Assembly (NCBI GenBank): GCA_003695555.1
Contig: RFIU01000269.1
Coordinates: forward strand, 1-12,790
DNA: 12,790 nucleotides
Direction: 5' to 3'
Source: Alphaproteobacteria bacterium
Lineage (GTDB): Bacteria; Pseudomonadota; Alphaproteobacteria; Sphingomonadales; Rhodothalassiaceae
Below the pieces are notes generated by a model. That model was given only the letters and a program-made list of their open reading frames with translations. It was not told where the DNA came from and searched no databases. Shown here in pieces: positions 1 through 6,665 of the stretch. Every line of letters starts with the position of its first letter. Position 1 is the first letter of the stretch. The translations under genes were made by a program, and so were the position numbers.

Positions 1-178
1 GAAGGTAGCGATAGTAACCCCGCTCGGCCGGCGCGGCCCTCATCGCCTTCGGCGGGCAGTCGCCATCGCTTGCGGCAAGGGCGAATTCATGGCGCGGACG
101 GGTGGAAAGCAGACGACAGATGCCTTCCGGACGCCCCTGCCCTTGTCCGAAGTTCAGGCACAGCGGAATGCGCCAGCC
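1..178 (-). pseudogene. M1-family aminopeptidase fragment, copy A (minus strand, runs off the left edge)
   Basis: Reading the minus strand from 178 down to 1 gives one open frame that starts GWRIPLCLNFGQGQG, passes CRLLS and CPPKAM, and ends GYYRYL at the window edge. This is the junction between the catalytic part and the C-terminal ERAP1_C-like helical part of M1 zinc aminopeptidases: a W-x-I-P-L-C strand, then a GYYR motif. Positions 1-135 are the reverse complement of 191-325, which encode the same segment in copy B. The eight differences fall at first or third codon positions and give only I/V and A/T replacements, so this is a diverged but once-functional coding sequence. No catalytic HExxH region is in the window. 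The fragment meets copy B head to head near 178-190, so it has no N-terminal part here. I cannot tell whether it is a real broken gene or half of a chimeric contig end. Confidence 0.55.
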
Positions 179-325
179 CGCATCGGGCGGGACGACCGGA
201 AGGTGTCTGCCGTCTGCTTTCCGCCCGCCCGCGCCATGAATTCACCCTTGCCGCAAGCGATGGCGACTGCCCGCCGAAGGCGATGAGGGCCGCGCCGGCC
301 GAGCGGGGTTACTATCGCTACCTTC
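1..325. repeat. Long inverted repeat (about 135-bp arms, 55-bp centre)
   Basis: Position i pairs with position 326-i. The outer 81 bases (1-81 against 245-325) are perfectly complementary. Over the full arms 1-135 and 191-325 there are eight mismatches, at left-arm positions 82, 98, 103, 116, 121, 122, 131 and 134. Similarity is lost inside 136-190. The left arm reaches the first base of the window, so the repeat may extend further. Both arms encode the same segment of an M1 aminopeptidase on opposite strands. It is not flanked by a transposase or a recognisable IS end. Confidence 0.93.
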
Positions 326-1353
326 CCGATCGGCAGATGCGTGACGATCTCTGGCGCCATCTCGATATCCTGGCTGCCGACGAGGCGATCAGCCTGACCG
401 ATCACCTGGTCTCCGCCATGATCGCGGGGCGGATGTCCGCGCGCGAGCTGCTGGCGCGTCTTGAGGCGCTGGCCGCATCGCCACATTGGCCCGCACTTGT
501 TCCGCAGATCGACCATCTGCACCGATGGCGGGTTCTGCTGCCGCCGGATTCTGCGACGGCGCACGCATTGTCGGGATTCCTGCGCCGCCTCTATGGACTT
601 GCGCTGAGCCGGGCGCGTCGCCCGGACCGCAATCCGGTCTATCCCGCCGCCTTCCGGCGCGAGGCCCGCTATCGACTGGCCGCCGCCTGGATCGTTGATG
701 GCGGCATCGACGCGCCGGATGCCAGGATCGTCGAACTGCTCGACCCCGGCACGGAAAAGCCCGAGCTTGCGGCACACGGTCGATGGGAAGGCGGAGAGAT
801 ACCGTCCTTCGCCTGGACGCTCGACCTTGCCGCACTGCGTCGCGATCCGGCCCGCGCCCTGCCGCCGATCGCCGAGCGTCTGCGGCGGGACGCCTCGCCC
901 GACGTGCGCCGCGGGGCGCTGATGGCGCTTGCCCATTCGGGTCTGGAACCGGCTGTTGACGCCTTGAAGGCCTATGCGCTCTCGCCAGAGGCCGACGGGC
1001 GGGACGTGGTCATGATCCTCGAGCTGCTCTCGCGCGATCCGGCCCGTGCCCGTGACCATTGGCGGTGGGTGAACGAATGGCATGGGCGGCTTGCCGAGCG
1101 GCTCAATGTCTTTACCCGCCCGGCATTGATCCGGGTTGCAGCCGGATTGTGTGATCGGACTGCGGCCGATCGGCTTGCCGCCACCGTCTCACGCTGGGGC
1201 GAACAGCTTGCCGGTCGAAGCGTCGTGGTGCATCAAACAGCGTCGCGGATCCGCGCATGCGCCGCCGAACGGAAAATGCTGATGAGTGCCCTTGCCCGTG
1301 CATTCGGCAATGACCGGACAAGCGTCCGGCCCGGTGGAGCCGGTGATCGGTGA
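190..1353 (+). CDS. M1-family aminopeptidase, C-terminal part only (copy B, ERAP1_C-like domain)
   Basis: M1 aminopeptidases cut N-terminal residues from peptides. The zinc site (HExxH...E) lies in a domain that is absent here. What remains is the C-terminal α-helical bowl. It starts around CRLLS/CPPKAM/GYYRYLPD (the GYYR motif is typical of the ERAP1_C start), continues through amphipathic helical repeats with a HEAT-like stretch (VRRGALMALAH), and ends with the family-like tail around WRWVNEWHGRL and VHQTASRIRACA. The first ATG after the repeat is at 283 and would give 356 residues. Homology to the family reaches back to about 190, where the sequence flips into the inverted copy A. The frame stays open to base 1, but upstream of 190 it reads the antisense of copy A and is not credible. 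The gene is therefore 5'-truncated by rearrangement or by mis-assembly. It converges on the NlpC/P60 gene with 19 nt between stop codons. Confidence 0.7.
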   Translation, partial: GRPEGVCRLLSARPRHEFTLAASDGDCPPKAMRAAPAERGYYRYLPDRQMRDDLWRHLDILAADEAISLTDHLVSAMIAGRMSARELLARLEALAASPHWPALVPQIDHLHRWRVLLPPDSATAHALSGFLRRLYGLALSRARRPDRNPVYPAAFRREARYRLAAAWIVDGGIDAPDARIVELLDPGTEKPELAAHGRWEGGEIPSFAWTLDLAALRRDPARALPPIAERLRRDASPDVRRGALMALAHSGLEPAVDALKAYALSPEADGRDVVMILELLSRDPARARDHWRWVNEWHGRLAERLNVFTRPALIRVAAGLCDRTAADRLAATVSRWGEQLAGRSVVVHQTASRIRACAAERKMLMSALARAFGNDRTSVRPGGAGDR

Positions 1354-1372
1354 AATGACGCGCGGAGGCCGC

Positions 1373-2260
1373 TCAATGGTCACCCCGCGGCAGCCGATAG
1401 AGGCCGAGAAATGGCTGATCCGGATGATCCCGGCGCAGCCAGCCGATCACTTCCTCGAGCGGGTCGATCGAAACCTCCATGCGGGTGGCATTGGCGTGCA
1501 GCAGGCGGGTCTCGTCCGCCATGATGCCGACGTGACCCGGGAAGAAGGCAAGATCGCCGGCCTTCGCAACTCCTGGTGCAACCGCCTGCCCGTTACCTTC
1601 TGCGAGATGGGCGAGCTGGAGATCGCTGTCGCGCGGCAGGTCGATGCCGACCAGGGCGTGGACGAGCTGAACGAGGCCGCTGCAGTCGATGCCGGTAGCC
1701 GTCTTGCCCCCCCAGAGATACGGAACACCCAGGAATCGCCGTGCCAGAGCGTGCGGGGTGGCGCCGACCTTGCCGATCGGTTTCAGTTGGCGCAGATTGA
1801 TCCAGCCGTCGCGTTCGGCAATGCGGCCATGAAGACCGTCACTGTCCGTCTCGATGACGGTGACGCGCGCGCCCATCGGCAGCAGGGCGACGGCTGGTGA
1901 CTGGATGCTCGGCGCGCGCAGAAGATGGGCGAACAGGCCGGTGACCAGATGCGTCGCTCGATATTGTTGGAAGGTGAGCGCCGAGGCCTCGACATAGCCG
2001 ACATAGCCGTCCGCCGCCGCCTGTCCCCAGGCCCATCCGGCACGCAGCTCATAGACTCTCAGAACCTCGCCGAAGAGCAGTTCGCTGGCGGCCGGCGCTT
2101 CGCCGTCTGCGCGACTGCGCAGCAGAACGCTTCCATGAACGACGGTGGCGATCCTTGCCGACGCGTAACGAGGAGCCGCCACCCGGCCTTTCAGTTCCTC
2201 GGCGGCAAGATCGGGGCGTGCCGGCGTCAGGCGGGGGTCGGACGATAAGGACGAATTCAC
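1373..2260 (-). CDS. SH3-domain NlpC/P60 (C40) cell-wall endopeptidase
   Basis: Predicted cysteine peptidase of 295 residues that cleaves peptidoglycan stem peptides, typically the D-γ-glutamyl-diamino acid bond in this family. The C-terminal NlpC/P60 domain (about 165-290) has the nucleophile in GIDCSGLVQ (Cys193), the general-base His in PGHVGIM (His243) and a third polar residue in LLHAN (His255). Two SH3-like segments (about 35-95 and 105-160, each ending in a YVGYVEAS or DGWINLRQL strand) probably bind the wall. No signal peptide is visible, so export or a cytosolic murein-recycling role is open; I cannot decide. The GTG start at 2260 overlaps the stop of the upstream MarR gene (GTGA). 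It has a strong Shine-Dalgarno (GAGGAG, 8 nt before the start) lying inside that gene, so the pair is probably co-transcribed and translationally coupled. Confidence 0.88.
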   Translation of the reverse strand: MNSSLSSDPRLTPARPDLAAEELKGRVAAPRYASARIATVVHGSVLLRSRADGEAPAASELLFGEVLRVYELRAGWAWGQAAADGYVGYVEASALTFQQYRATHLVTGLFAHLLRAPSIQSPAVALLPMGARVTVIETDSDGLHGRIAERDGWINLRQLKPIGKVGATPHALARRFLGVPYLWGGKTATGIDCSGLVQLVHALVGIDLPRDSDLQLAHLAEGNGQAVAPGVAKAGDLAFFPGHVGIMADETRLLHANATRMEVSIDPLEEVIGWLRRDHPDQPFLGLYRLPRGDH

Positions 2261-2652
2261 GCCGGGGTCTCCTCGCCGGGTTCGGCCGCTTGCGTTTTGG
2301 GTCCGTCGTTCTGTTCGGCCAGGGCAGCTGCGGCCAGTTCATGGAATTCGCTGAGAAAGACGGCGCCTTTGACGGTCCGCAGGACCAGGACCGAACGGCG
2401 GTCGTCGGGATCTCGCTTGCGGCGGACGAGGCCGTGGCGCGAAAGCGTGTCCAGGGCACGGGTGATCACCGGCTTGTGAACCTTCAAGGTCCGCGCCAGT
2501 CCCCGGACGGTATGGGGCGGCTCGCACAGATAGACGGTCAGCAGCACCGCCATCTGCCGGTTGCCGAGGTCGGGCAGCGGCGCGCGTACGCTGGCCACCA
2601 GCACCCGCCGCCAGTGTTCGAGGAATTTGCGTATCTCCTGCGACTGCGCCAT
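2257..2652 (-). CDS. MarR-family winged-helix transcriptional regulator
   Basis: DNA-binding regulator of 131 residues from the chosen ATG. The winged helix-turn-helix spans about 30-100: helix 2/3 around TVRGLARTLKVHKPVITRAL, then HGLVRR leading into the β-wing DPDDRRSVLVL. The LARxL...SxVTR-like helix and the DxxDRR wing are characteristic of MarR proteins, which bind palindromic operators as dimers and often respond to small ligands or oxidation. A single Cys (43) is present. I chose the start at 2652 because AGGA lies 8 nt upstream and the MarR domain begins right after it. In-frame upstream starts (ATG 2706 and one at 2787) would add a basic, low-complexity extension that looks like non-coding sequence. 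The gene leads a two-gene unit with the NlpC/P60 hydrolase. The C-terminal tail (residues 115-131) is acidic and disordered. Its target is unknown; the cell-wall gene and its own promoter are the obvious candidates. Confidence 0.85.
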   Translation of the reverse strand: MAQSQEIRKFLEHWRRVLVASVRAPLPDLGNRQMAVLLTVYLCEPPHTVRGLARTLKVHKPVITRALDTLSRHGLVRRKRDPDDRRSVLVLRTVKGAVFLSEFHELAAAALAEQNDGPKTQAAEPGEETPA

Positions 2653-3001
2653 GACGGTCGTCCTGTCGGCGATGCTCTTGCCGGTCCGGCGATGCCGCCG
2701 CCCCATGACATCCAGCGTTCGTGCATCGTTTTTTCGCCCGCCTCGGCCCGCCCCGGTCTGCGGTGCCTGTTCGTCGCGGCCGGCCAAGGATCGTTACGAG
2801 ACCGTATCGAAGCGAGCGTAAAGGAAGCCTTAAACGACGGCAAGCGGTCCCGGGCCCGGCTCGTCGCTGCATCGTCTTTATGGCCGGGCGGGATCCCGCC
2901 CGGCCGGCAGCCTGCCGCCGAATACAGGCAGTTTCGGCTTGACGGGCGGGAAGGCGTCGGGCGAAGATGCCGCCTTCATTCACGACTCAACGGAGAATAT
3001 C
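2653..3001. other. Divergent intergenic region between the marR-like and FKBP genes
   Basis: About 350 bp with no credible gene on either strand. Short in-frame extensions of the MarR gene reach to 2787 but look non-coding. It holds a 24-bp perfect palindrome (2882-2905), a short interrupted palindrome GGCAG-C-CTGCC (2906-2916), and an AT-richer patch around 2793-2836 that includes AAGG-aag-CCTT (2821-2831) and TTACG...CGTAA. These could be promoter or operator elements for the divergent genes. A weak σ70-like candidate for the FKBP gene is TTGACG at 2939-2944, with GAAGAT 18 nt downstream (2963-2968). Confidence 0.5.
2882..2905. repeat. 24-bp perfect GC-rich palindrome
   Basis: The 24 bases are identical to their own reverse complement, with arms of GGCCGGGCGGG type centred on GATC. 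The site is about 97 bp upstream of the FKBP start and 230 bp upstream of the MarR start. It lacks a T-tract on either side, so it does not look like an intrinsic terminator. It could be a protein-binding site or simply a strong hairpin. Confidence 0.6.
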
Positions 3002-3436
3002 GTGGCGACTGCATCTCCCGGGGACACCGTCCGGGTCCATTACACCGGTACGCTTGAAGACGGACAGCAATTCGACAGCTCGCGAGGCGGCGATCCGATC
3101 GCCTTCCAGCTAGGCAGCAATCAGGTCATCCCCGGTTTCGAAGAGGCCATCGTCGGCATGACGCCCGGCGAGACGAAGACCGTGACGCTCGATGTCAATC
3201 AGGCCTACGGGCCGCATCGCGAGGATCTCGTCTTCACCGTGCCGCAGGGTCAGTTTCCACCCGACATGAAGCTGGAGCCGGGACTGCGGGTCACCGCGAC
3301 CACCCAGAACGGCCAGCAGATCGACATGGTGGTGATCGAGCTCGGCGAGGACACGGTGACCCTGGATGCCAACCATCCGCTGGCCGGCAAGCCGCTCACC
3401 TTCGAGATCGAACTGGTCGGGATCGGCGGCGAATAG
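3002..3436 (+). CDS. FKBP-type peptidyl-prolyl cis-trans isomerase, SlyD/SlpA class
   Basis: Predicted prolyl isomerase and folding chaperone of 144 residues, probably cytoplasmic because no signal peptide is seen. The FKBP core is split as in SlyD/SlpA. Residues 1-69 include VRVHYTGTLEDG, FDSS and the QVIPGFE active-site strand. The insert-in-flap chaperone domain follows (about 70-122, from AYGPHREDL to VIELGEDTV). The chain then returns to the FKBP fold with DANHPLAGKPLTFEIEL. The metal-binding His/Cys-rich tail of E. coli SlyD is absent, which is common in alphaproteobacterial members. I chose the GTG at 3002 because GGAG sits 6 nt upstream (2992-2995) and the protein then begins like its family. 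An ATG-like extension back to 2939 adds 21 unrelated residues. The gene converges on the M14 peptidase across a hairpin. Confidence 0.93.
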   Translation: MATASPGDTVRVHYTGTLEDGQQFDSSRGGDPIAFQLGSNQVIPGFEEAIVGMTPGETKTVTLDVNQAYGPHREDLVFTVPQGQFPPDMKLEPGLRVTATTQNGQQIDMVVIELGEDTVTLDANHPLAGKPLTFEIELVGIGGE

Positions 3437-3478
3437 GCCGACGCTCCTGCTGTCACCGACCGACGGCATGGAATTCTG

Positions 3479-3516
3479 CCTGAAGCCCGCCTCGTCATCC
3501 GGGGGCGGGCTTCAGG
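3479..3516. terminator. Bidirectional hairpin terminator candidate between FKBP and M14 genes
   Basis: A perfect 13-bp stem, CCTGAAGCCCGCC (3479-3491) with its complement at 3504-3516, encloses a 12-nt loop. It lies between two converging genes, 42 nt after the FKBP stop and 40 nt before the end of the M14 gene. No clear T-run follows on either strand, so termination may be weak or the stem may instead protect mRNA 3' ends. Confidence 0.6.
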
Positions 3517-3556
3517 TCGTTGCAGACTGTTGATGGTTGCAGCCCGTCGATGAATG

Positions 3557-6340
3557 TCAGCGCAGGCGACCGGAATGCTGCGGGCCGCGAAAGATGGCAT
3601 TGACCAGCAGCAGGTCAAGTCCGTCCTGATAGGCGCGCGAGGCCGTGTCCTGGGTAAAGGCGATCACGAAGCCCTGCCCGGCAGGTTCGACCATGACCAG
3701 CGGCTTGAAGGCGAACCGGCGGCGGCTTTCCTTCCATAGAACGCCGGCGACGGGCTGTTCGTCTGCAGCGGCGAAATGGACGACATCGGTTCCCTGTTCG
3801 ACGGTCAGCGGCCGCCAGGTCGCCTGCCCGGTGACCAGCGGATACACCGTCTCCGACAGGCCGAACGCCAGCCAGTGATCGGTTTCCACCTTCGCCTTCA
3901 GGATTGCGCCGGCGATGCCGCCCGATGCGGTTGGCGCGGCGGCGGTCAGGCGGCGGTATTCCTCCTCGTCGGCGATCTCCAGTGCTGCCGGAGGCTTAGT
4001 CGCGCCGGCTTCGTCAGCTTCGTCGCTCTTGTCCGCCTCCTCGGCCTCGGCCGCGGCTTCGCCACTCGTCCCTTCGCGCCGGCTCGACAGCAGACCGACA
4101 TCCCTGTCCGCCAGCAGATCGAGGGCGCCGGAAAAAGCGACCAGCGTTCCGCCCTTGCGCACCCAACGGGCGATTGCCTCGCCCCCTTCGGTGTCCAACA
4201 ATCGCCGGCGATAGTCGCCGCGCGCATCGGGCAGGATCAGCACGTCGTATCGGTCCAGATCGGCATAGGGCAGGGTTTCCACCCGGATCGGCGTTACCGG
4301 CCAGCCGAAGCGCTGTTCGACGATCCAGCGAATGGCGCCGGTCTGATAGGGATTGGTCGGCGCGTCCCAGGCGAGCGCAACGCGTGCCGCCGGTACGGGG
4401 CGCGTCCGGTTCGAACCGAAGCTCGGGCCCTTTTCCACCCAGGATGTGGTGACCGCATCGAGATCGGCGCCGGTGCGGTCGGCCAGATCGCGCAGCCGAT
4501 CAAGAAGATCGGACGGATTGTCCTCGCGCTCGAAGATCAGGCTGCCGGCAGGATAGCGGCGTCCGGCGATCTCGAAGGCCTCATCGGCGCTCTTGACCGA
4601 CAGGCCGCTGGCGAGTGCGGCGGCGAGCAGCCGCGCACTCGCTGCATCGCGCCAGGCGGCGATGACCGCGCGCGGAACCTTCATCCCCTTAAGGACCGTC
4701 AGGTGGCCGGGCCGCACCGGCAGATCGAGCGCCGCGGGCGCCGGCGGTGCGATCGCCTCGCCCAAGGTGGCGACATGAGTTCGGCAGGGCACTGCCTCGA
4801 CATTCATCAAGAGCGGCAGCGACCAGGCGGTGATATCGTAGATTTCGTCGGGCAGCCCCTTGGCGCGCCGTTCGCGCTGACGGGCCAGAAAAGCCTCGTC
4901 CATCGGCGATTCGCGCTCAAGCAGGGTACGCAGCCGGCGGCTCTCGGGCTGGGCAGCGTCGATCACCCGGGCACCGGCGGCAAGCGCACGCCCGCAAAGG
5001 CGTCGGGGGGCCTTCAATCTTCGCACCTCGATGCCGTGGAAGGCGAGCAGACGGGCGAGCCGCGCGGCACCGTCCGGGTTTCGCTCGCCGGGCAGCAGAT
5101 AGCTGGCGACCGGACCCTTGCGGCCTTCCTCGATGGCGCTGGCGCGATAATCGGCAAAGTGACGCCAGAGCGTTTCACGGTTGGCGGCAGCGGCCTCGGT
5201 CGTGGCGATCGAGGTCAGAAAATGGTCGCGCACCGCCTGCCGATAGGTCAGCAGTCTTCCGTCGCGCCGGCGATAGACGAGCCCGCGCGGGCTTGCCTGC
5301 TCATAGGTCATGGCGATGCCGCCGTAATAGCTCGGCCAGCTCGCGCCATAGCCGGGATAGAAGGCATCGAAGATCTCACGGGTGAAGTAGTCGATGCCGT
5401 AGCGGTCGAAATAGCGGGCATTCGCCCGTCCGAAGATCGCAAGGTCGGCAATCTGGGTGCGGGTCAGAAAGGGGTTGAAGGGAGGCGCCTCGGGCGAGAA
5501 GAAATAGCTTTCGTCTCCCTCCATCTCATGGGCATCGACGACCACCAGCGGTTTCCAGTCGCGCATCGCAGCGATCTGGCCGCGGATCTCGGGCTGGGTG
5601 GCGCGCAGCCAGTCGCGATTGAGATCGAAGAGATAATGATTGACGCGCCCGCTCGGCCATGGCTCGTCATGTTCGGCGGCGAAGCGGTCGGCCTGCGGCA
5701 CCAGACCCAGCGCCTGTCGGAATTCATGGATGAAGCGGGCCCGCCCGTCAGGATTCTGGACCGGGACGATGAAGACGATGGCATCATGGCGGATTGCCTT
5801 CGCCCGCGCATCCTCGCCGGCGGCAAGGTAATAGGCGGCGGCAATCGCCGCGTCGGTGGACGAGATCTCGTTGCCGTGCACCGCATAGGTGAGCCAGACG
5901 GTCGCCGGCAGATCGTCGATCCGCTCTCGAAGCCGATCCTTGCCGGCGCCAATGCGTGGATCGGCGAGACGCGCGATGGCGTCCCGGATCTTCTCGAGCC
6001 GGGCGATGTTGCGCCGCCCCGAAATGGTCGCGACGACGAGCGGCCGCCCTTCCCAGCTATGCGCGAATTCGGTGAGGCGCACCCGCTGCGGCATGGCCCG
6101 GGCAAGGGCATGCAGGTAGCGCACCGCGTCTTTCGGCGGCGTGATCCGCTCGCCCGGCGCATGGCCGAGAACGGCGGCCGGCGAAGGTGCCGCCGGATCG
6201 ACGGGAGCCTGCGCGAACTCGTCACCGAAAGGAAGCGCCGGCGCCGCCGTCTGCGCCACAGCCTTGATCGCCCGCGGCACGCAAAGTCCGCCGATCAGGG
6301 CAAGGATCAGAAGGAAGGAAGAATGACGGATGCGTGGCAT
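3557..6340 (-). CDS. Secreted M14-family zinc carboxypeptidase with C-terminal GATase-like domain
   Basis: Large exported metallopeptidase of 927 residues. A signal peptide is clear: a basic start (MPRIRH), a hydrophobic core FLLILALIGGL, and a likely cleavage after AVA near residue 29. The M14 catalytic domain (about 70-370) shows the zinc motif H155-G-N-E158, VQNPDGR (195-200), DLNRDW (239-244), the third zinc ligand in DAHEM (His271) and the catalytic Glu in MTYEQAS (Glu347). After a middle region, residues about 648-750 resemble a class-I glutamine-amidotransferase-like fold (YDVLILPDARG, WVRKGGTLVAFSGA), as in other long bacterial M14 proteins. An acidic Ala/Glu/Asp-rich insert follows at 757-793. 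I start at 6340, since the signal peptide begins there; the frame extends upstream to 6448 without support. It is probably periplasmic or outer-surface and degrades peptides for nutrition. Confidence 0.88.
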   Translation of the reverse strand: MPRIRHSSFLLILALIGGLCVPRAIKAVAQTAAPALPFGDEFAQAPVDPAAPSPAAVLGHAPGERITPPKDAVRYLHALARAMPQRVRLTEFAHSWEGRPLVVATISGRRNIARLEKIRDAIARLADPRIGAGKDRLRERIDDLPATVWLTYAVHGNEISSTDAAIAAAYYLAAGEDARAKAIRHDAIVFIVPVQNPDGRARFIHEFRQALGLVPQADRFAAEHDEPWPSGRVNHYLFDLNRDWLRATQPEIRGQIAAMRDWKPLVVVDAHEMEGDESYFFSPEAPPFNPFLTRTQIADLAIFGRANARYFDRYGIDYFTREIFDAFYPGYGASWPSYYGGIAMTYEQASPRGLVYRRRDGRLLTYRQAVRDHFLTSIATTEAAAANRETLWRHFADYRASAIEEGRKGPVASYLLPGERNPDGAARLARLLAFHGIEVRRLKAPRRLCGRALAAGARVIDAAQPESRRLRTLLERESPMDEAFLARQRERRAKGLPDEIYDITAWSLPLLMNVEAVPCRTHVATLGEAIAPPAPAALDLPVRPGHLTVLKGMKVPRAVIAAWRDAASARLLAAALASGLSVKSADEAFEIAGRRYPAGSLIFEREDNPSDLLDRLRDLADRTGADLDAVTTSWVEKGPSFGSNRTRPVPAARVALAWDAPTNPYQTGAIRWIVEQRFGWPVTPIRVETLPYADLDRYDVLILPDARGDYRRRLLDTEGGEAIARWVRKGGTLVAFSGALDLLADRDVGLLSSRREGTSGEAAAEAEEADKSDEADEAGATKPPAALEIADEEEYRRLTAAAPTASGGIAGAILKAKVETDHWLAFGLSETVYPLVTGQATWRPLTVEQGTDVVHFAAADEQPVAGVLWKESRRRFAFKPLVMVEPAGQGFVIAFTQDTASRAYQDGLDLLLVNAIFRGPQHSGRLR

Positions 6341-6473
6341 GGAATGCGGTCTCCGCGAAGTTGGACGGGTAATGCCCGGGGATGAAGCGCCTCGTCCTGC
6401 TCCAGCCGTTGTTGTCCCCGACAAGGCATGCCCCGCAGGCGGTGGCATTGCAAGTGCAACTTGCGGCGGGGCG

Positions 6474-6502
6474 TTGCGGGCCGGGCCGACGGCTGGTATA
6501 GG
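6474..6502 (+). promoter_or_regulatory. Candidate σ70 promoter for the tRNA
   Basis: TTGCGG (6474-6479) and TATAGG (6497-6502) are separated by exactly 17 nt. Each matches four of six consensus positions. The predicted start point is around 6509, some 18 nt before the mature tRNA. No other promoter-like pair is as good between 6341 and 6526. Confidence 0.45.
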
Positions 6503-6526
6503 CGATGGCCGGGCGACATGGGGATG

Positions 6527-6603
6527 GGGCCGGTAGCTCAGCTGGTCAGAGCGGGCCGCTCATAACGGCTTGGTCGCAGGTTCGAATCCTGCCCGGCCCA
6601 CCA
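6527..6603 (+). tRNA. tRNA with CAU anticodon, best read as tRNA-Ile2 (lysidine-modified)
   Basis: A full cloverleaf can be drawn. The acceptor is GGGCCGG/CCGGCCC (6527-6533 with 6593-6599), the D stem GCTC/GAGC and the anticodon stem 6554-6558/6566-6570. The loop is CTCATAA with CAU at 6561-6563. The T arm is GCAGG-TTCGAAT-CCTGC, then discriminator A (6600) and an encoded CCA (6601-6603). G1-C72 pairing excludes initiator tRNA. CAU can be elongator Met or, after TilS converts C34 to lysidine, Ile decoding AUA. C4-G69 and C5-G68 pairs, which favour TilS recognition in E. coli, are present. The acceptor also resembles that of tRNA-Ile(GAU), so Ile2 is preferred over Met. The tRNA itself is certain; its amino acid identity is an inference. 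Confidence 0.92.
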
Positions 6604-6665
6604 TCGCCGAAACCCTTTGGGTGATCCCGGATCGCCCTTCGGGGCAAGACAGGAGAGACCGCACG

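Noticed and set aside
70..189. Plus-strand N-terminal extension of the M1 reading frame from an ATG-like start at 70
   Set aside because: These bases read antisense to the authentic minus-strand copy (GWRIPLCLNFG...), so the translated extension is a shadow of the inverted repeat.
154..1083. 309-codon minus-strand open frame over the M1 gene
   Set aside because: It is Arg/Gly/Pro-rich with no family resemblance, and is antisense to the clear ERAP1_C-like protein. The real minus-strand coding in 1-178 is in a different frame.
3776..6385. 869-codon plus-strand open frame antisense to the M14 gene
   Set aside because: It mirrors the M14 gene codon by codon. It has no recognisable domain and no plausible start signal. 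The opposite strand has a signal peptide and all M14 catalytic motifs. Long antisense frames are expected at this GC content.
6527..6603. Initiator tRNA-fMet
   Set aside because: The first acceptor pair is G-C rather than the unpaired C-A of initiators, and the anticodon stem lacks the three G-C pairs pattern of fMet.
6634..6645. GCCC-TTCG-GGGC mini-hairpin as a tRNA terminator
   Set aside because: Only four base pairs with no U-tract; too weak to call although it has a stable tetraloop.
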